Source of the DNA: an uncultured Clostridia bacterium
GTDB lineage: Bacteria; Bacillota; Clostridia; Oscillospirales; Ruminococcaceae
NCBI GenBank assembly: GCA_947381875.1
Contig: CANCXY010000209.1
Coordinates: forward strand, 1 to 5,911
Reading direction: 5' to 3'
Length of the DNA: 5,911 bases
Shown: positions 5,089 through 5,911 of the stretch, piece after piece
Layout: every line of letters starts with the position of its first letter
How positions within the stretch are numbered: position 1 is the stretch's first letter
Made by a program: the position numbers and the translations under genes
The notes under the pieces: generated by a model
What the model was told of the DNA's origin: nothing
Database searches by the model: none
What the model saw: only the letters and a program-made list of their open reading frames with translations

Positions 5089-5911
5089 TTGAAATACCCT
5101 TACTCGGAAATCGAAATCCCCCAAGTGAGAAGAAAAGAGCTGAATGAAAAGGTCATTCGTCTGATTGAAAGCGGCACAGCAGAGGAAAACGGCGTCACGC
5201 AGGCAGACTTATTTAACGCCTATACCGGCGACGGCGGCCTGCATGGGCTGGAGTGCAAGGATTTTGACAATTACCATGAATACAGCGAAGCCAAAAAGGA
5301 AATTGAAAACGGCCAATTTTTCACACCATCCAAAATATGTGAACTGGTCGTCCATGCGTTAAAGCCCTCTGAAACCGACCTTGTGGCCGACCTGACCTGC
5401 GGCAAGGGGAGCTTCTTTAATTTTCTGCCGACGGAATCCAATATTTACGGCTGTGAACTGGATGTTCGCGCCTATAAGGTCGCACGTGCGTTATTTCCCG
5501 ACGCACATTTGACATTGGGCAATCTCCGCACCTATCAGCCGGACGTTCGCTTTGACTATGTGGTAGGCAATCCGCCATTCAACATTACATGGTGGGCGGA
5601 TAACGGTACAGACAAAGTGCCGTCCCACCTCTATTACTGTCAAAAAGCGGCGCAGTTGCTCAAACCGTTGGGCATTCTTGCACTTATTATCCCCCGCTCA
5701 TTTTTAGCCGACTCATTTACAGACGGCGCACAAATCAAGGAGATGGAACGGCATTTCAGTTTTTTAGGACAAATTGCCCTGCCGGAAAACACTTTTGCAT
5801 CTTTAGGTGTAAAGCGTTTCCCCACAAAGCTGCAATTCTGGCAGAGACGCTGTCAGATCGAGGGCTGGAAACCGCATCCGTACAGCACGGATATTGCCTA
5901 TGTCCTGCCCG
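5089..5911 (+). CDS. N6-adenine DNA methyltransferase, 3'-truncated
   Basis: The frame opens at TTG 5089 and runs open to the window end (274 codons plus one base), so the C-terminus is missing. It transfers a methyl group from S-adenosylmethionine to adenine N6 in DNA. Residues 75-80 GQFFTP are the usual pre-motif of N-6 DNA methylases of the type I/IIG class. Motif I is DLTCGKGSFF (101-110), the SAM-binding loop; the acidic motif II residue is probably E123 in YGCELD; motif IV, the catalytic NPPF, is at 161-164 within VVGNPPFNITWW. SHLYYCQKAAQLLKPLGILALIIPRSFL (179-206) is the following helix-strand region common to these enzymes. All visible catalytic residues are intact. The order resembles DUF6094-type methylases of Clostridia mobile elements, but I cannot confirm that family. 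It follows the DUF4942-like gene by 16 nt and is probably co-transcribed with it. No restriction endonuclease is visible, so a solitary protective or epigenetic role is as likely as a restriction-modification system. Confidence 0.92.
   Translation, partial: MKYPYSEIEIPQVRRKELNEKVIRLIESGTAEENGVTQADLFNAYTGDGGLHGLECKDFDNYHEYSEAKKEIENGQFFTPSKICELVVHALKPSETDLVADLTCGKGSFFNFLPTESNIYGCELDVRAYKVARALFPDAHLTLGNLRTYQPDVRFDYVVGNPPFNITWWADNGTDKVPSHLYYCQKAAQLLKPLGILALIIPRSFLADSFTDGAQIKEMERHFSFLGQIALPENTFASLGVKRFPTKLQFWQRRCQIEGWKPHPYSTDIAYVLP

Noticed and set aside
46..5911. Genome-wide reassignment of TGA to an amino acid
   Set aside because: TGA terminates three of the genes here at the expected end of their products (1467-1469, 2525-2527, 5070-5072).
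1..5911. CRISPR array, tRNA or rRNA genes, insertion sequence ends
   Set aside because: No regularly spaced repeats, cloverleaf-like segments, transposase motifs or terminal inverted repeats with target duplication were seen by eye.

Overview
The window reads as the left end of an assembled contig from a Firmicute, most likely a gut-type member of the class Clostridia. The taxonomic call is inference. It rests on strong AAGGAG-type ribosome binding sites, moderately high GC with mixed codon use, and a gene set (RecD-like helicase, CHC2/Toprim primase with a YodL-like tail, DUF4942-like protein, N6-adenine methylase) known from large integrative and conjugative elements of that class. No relaxase, coupling protein, VirB4, integrase or attachment site lies in these 5.9 kb, so membership of a conjugative element is not proved here.

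Layout. Bases 1-45 are not biological: 13-45 match the Illumina TruSeq read-1 adapter and 5-12 sit where the i5 index would be. From 46 onward all convincing genes are on the + strand. (1) 46-1469 is the C-terminal part of a RecD2/TraA-type helicase, cut at its 5' end by the contig edge. (2) 1559-2527 is a two-domain protein with a Pro/Ala-rich linker; its N-terminal part may be a Rad52-like annealing fold and its C-terminal part resembles exonuclease-X-type C-terminal domains. (3) 2547-4082 is a CHC2 zinc finger / Toprim primase-like protein with a YodL-like C-terminus. An in-frame TGA (2649-2651) lies exactly where the first zinc-binding cysteine is expected, so the gene is split into a 34-codon fragment and a 467-codon ORF. 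(4) After a terminator-like hairpin (about 4126-4167), 4182-5072 is a visibly AT-richer gene with a DUF4942-like C-terminus. (5) 5089-5911 is the N-terminal 274 residues of an N6-adenine DNA methyltransferase, starting at TTG and running off the right edge.

How they may work together. Genes 1-3 form a plausible DNA-processing module (helicase, candidate single-strand annealing protein, primase), in tight order with 89 and 19 nt gaps. Genes 4 and 5 form a second pair, a DUF4942-like protein directly upstream of an adenine methylase, which fits a modification or anti-restriction role. The change in base composition and the hairpin at the gene 3/4 border suggest that this pair is a separately expressed cargo block. 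The observation most worth checking is the TGA at the zinc-finger cysteine: a point nonsense mutation, a sequencing or assembly error, or (much less likely) recoding. TGA ends three other genes here, so a genome-wide TGA reassignment is not supported.
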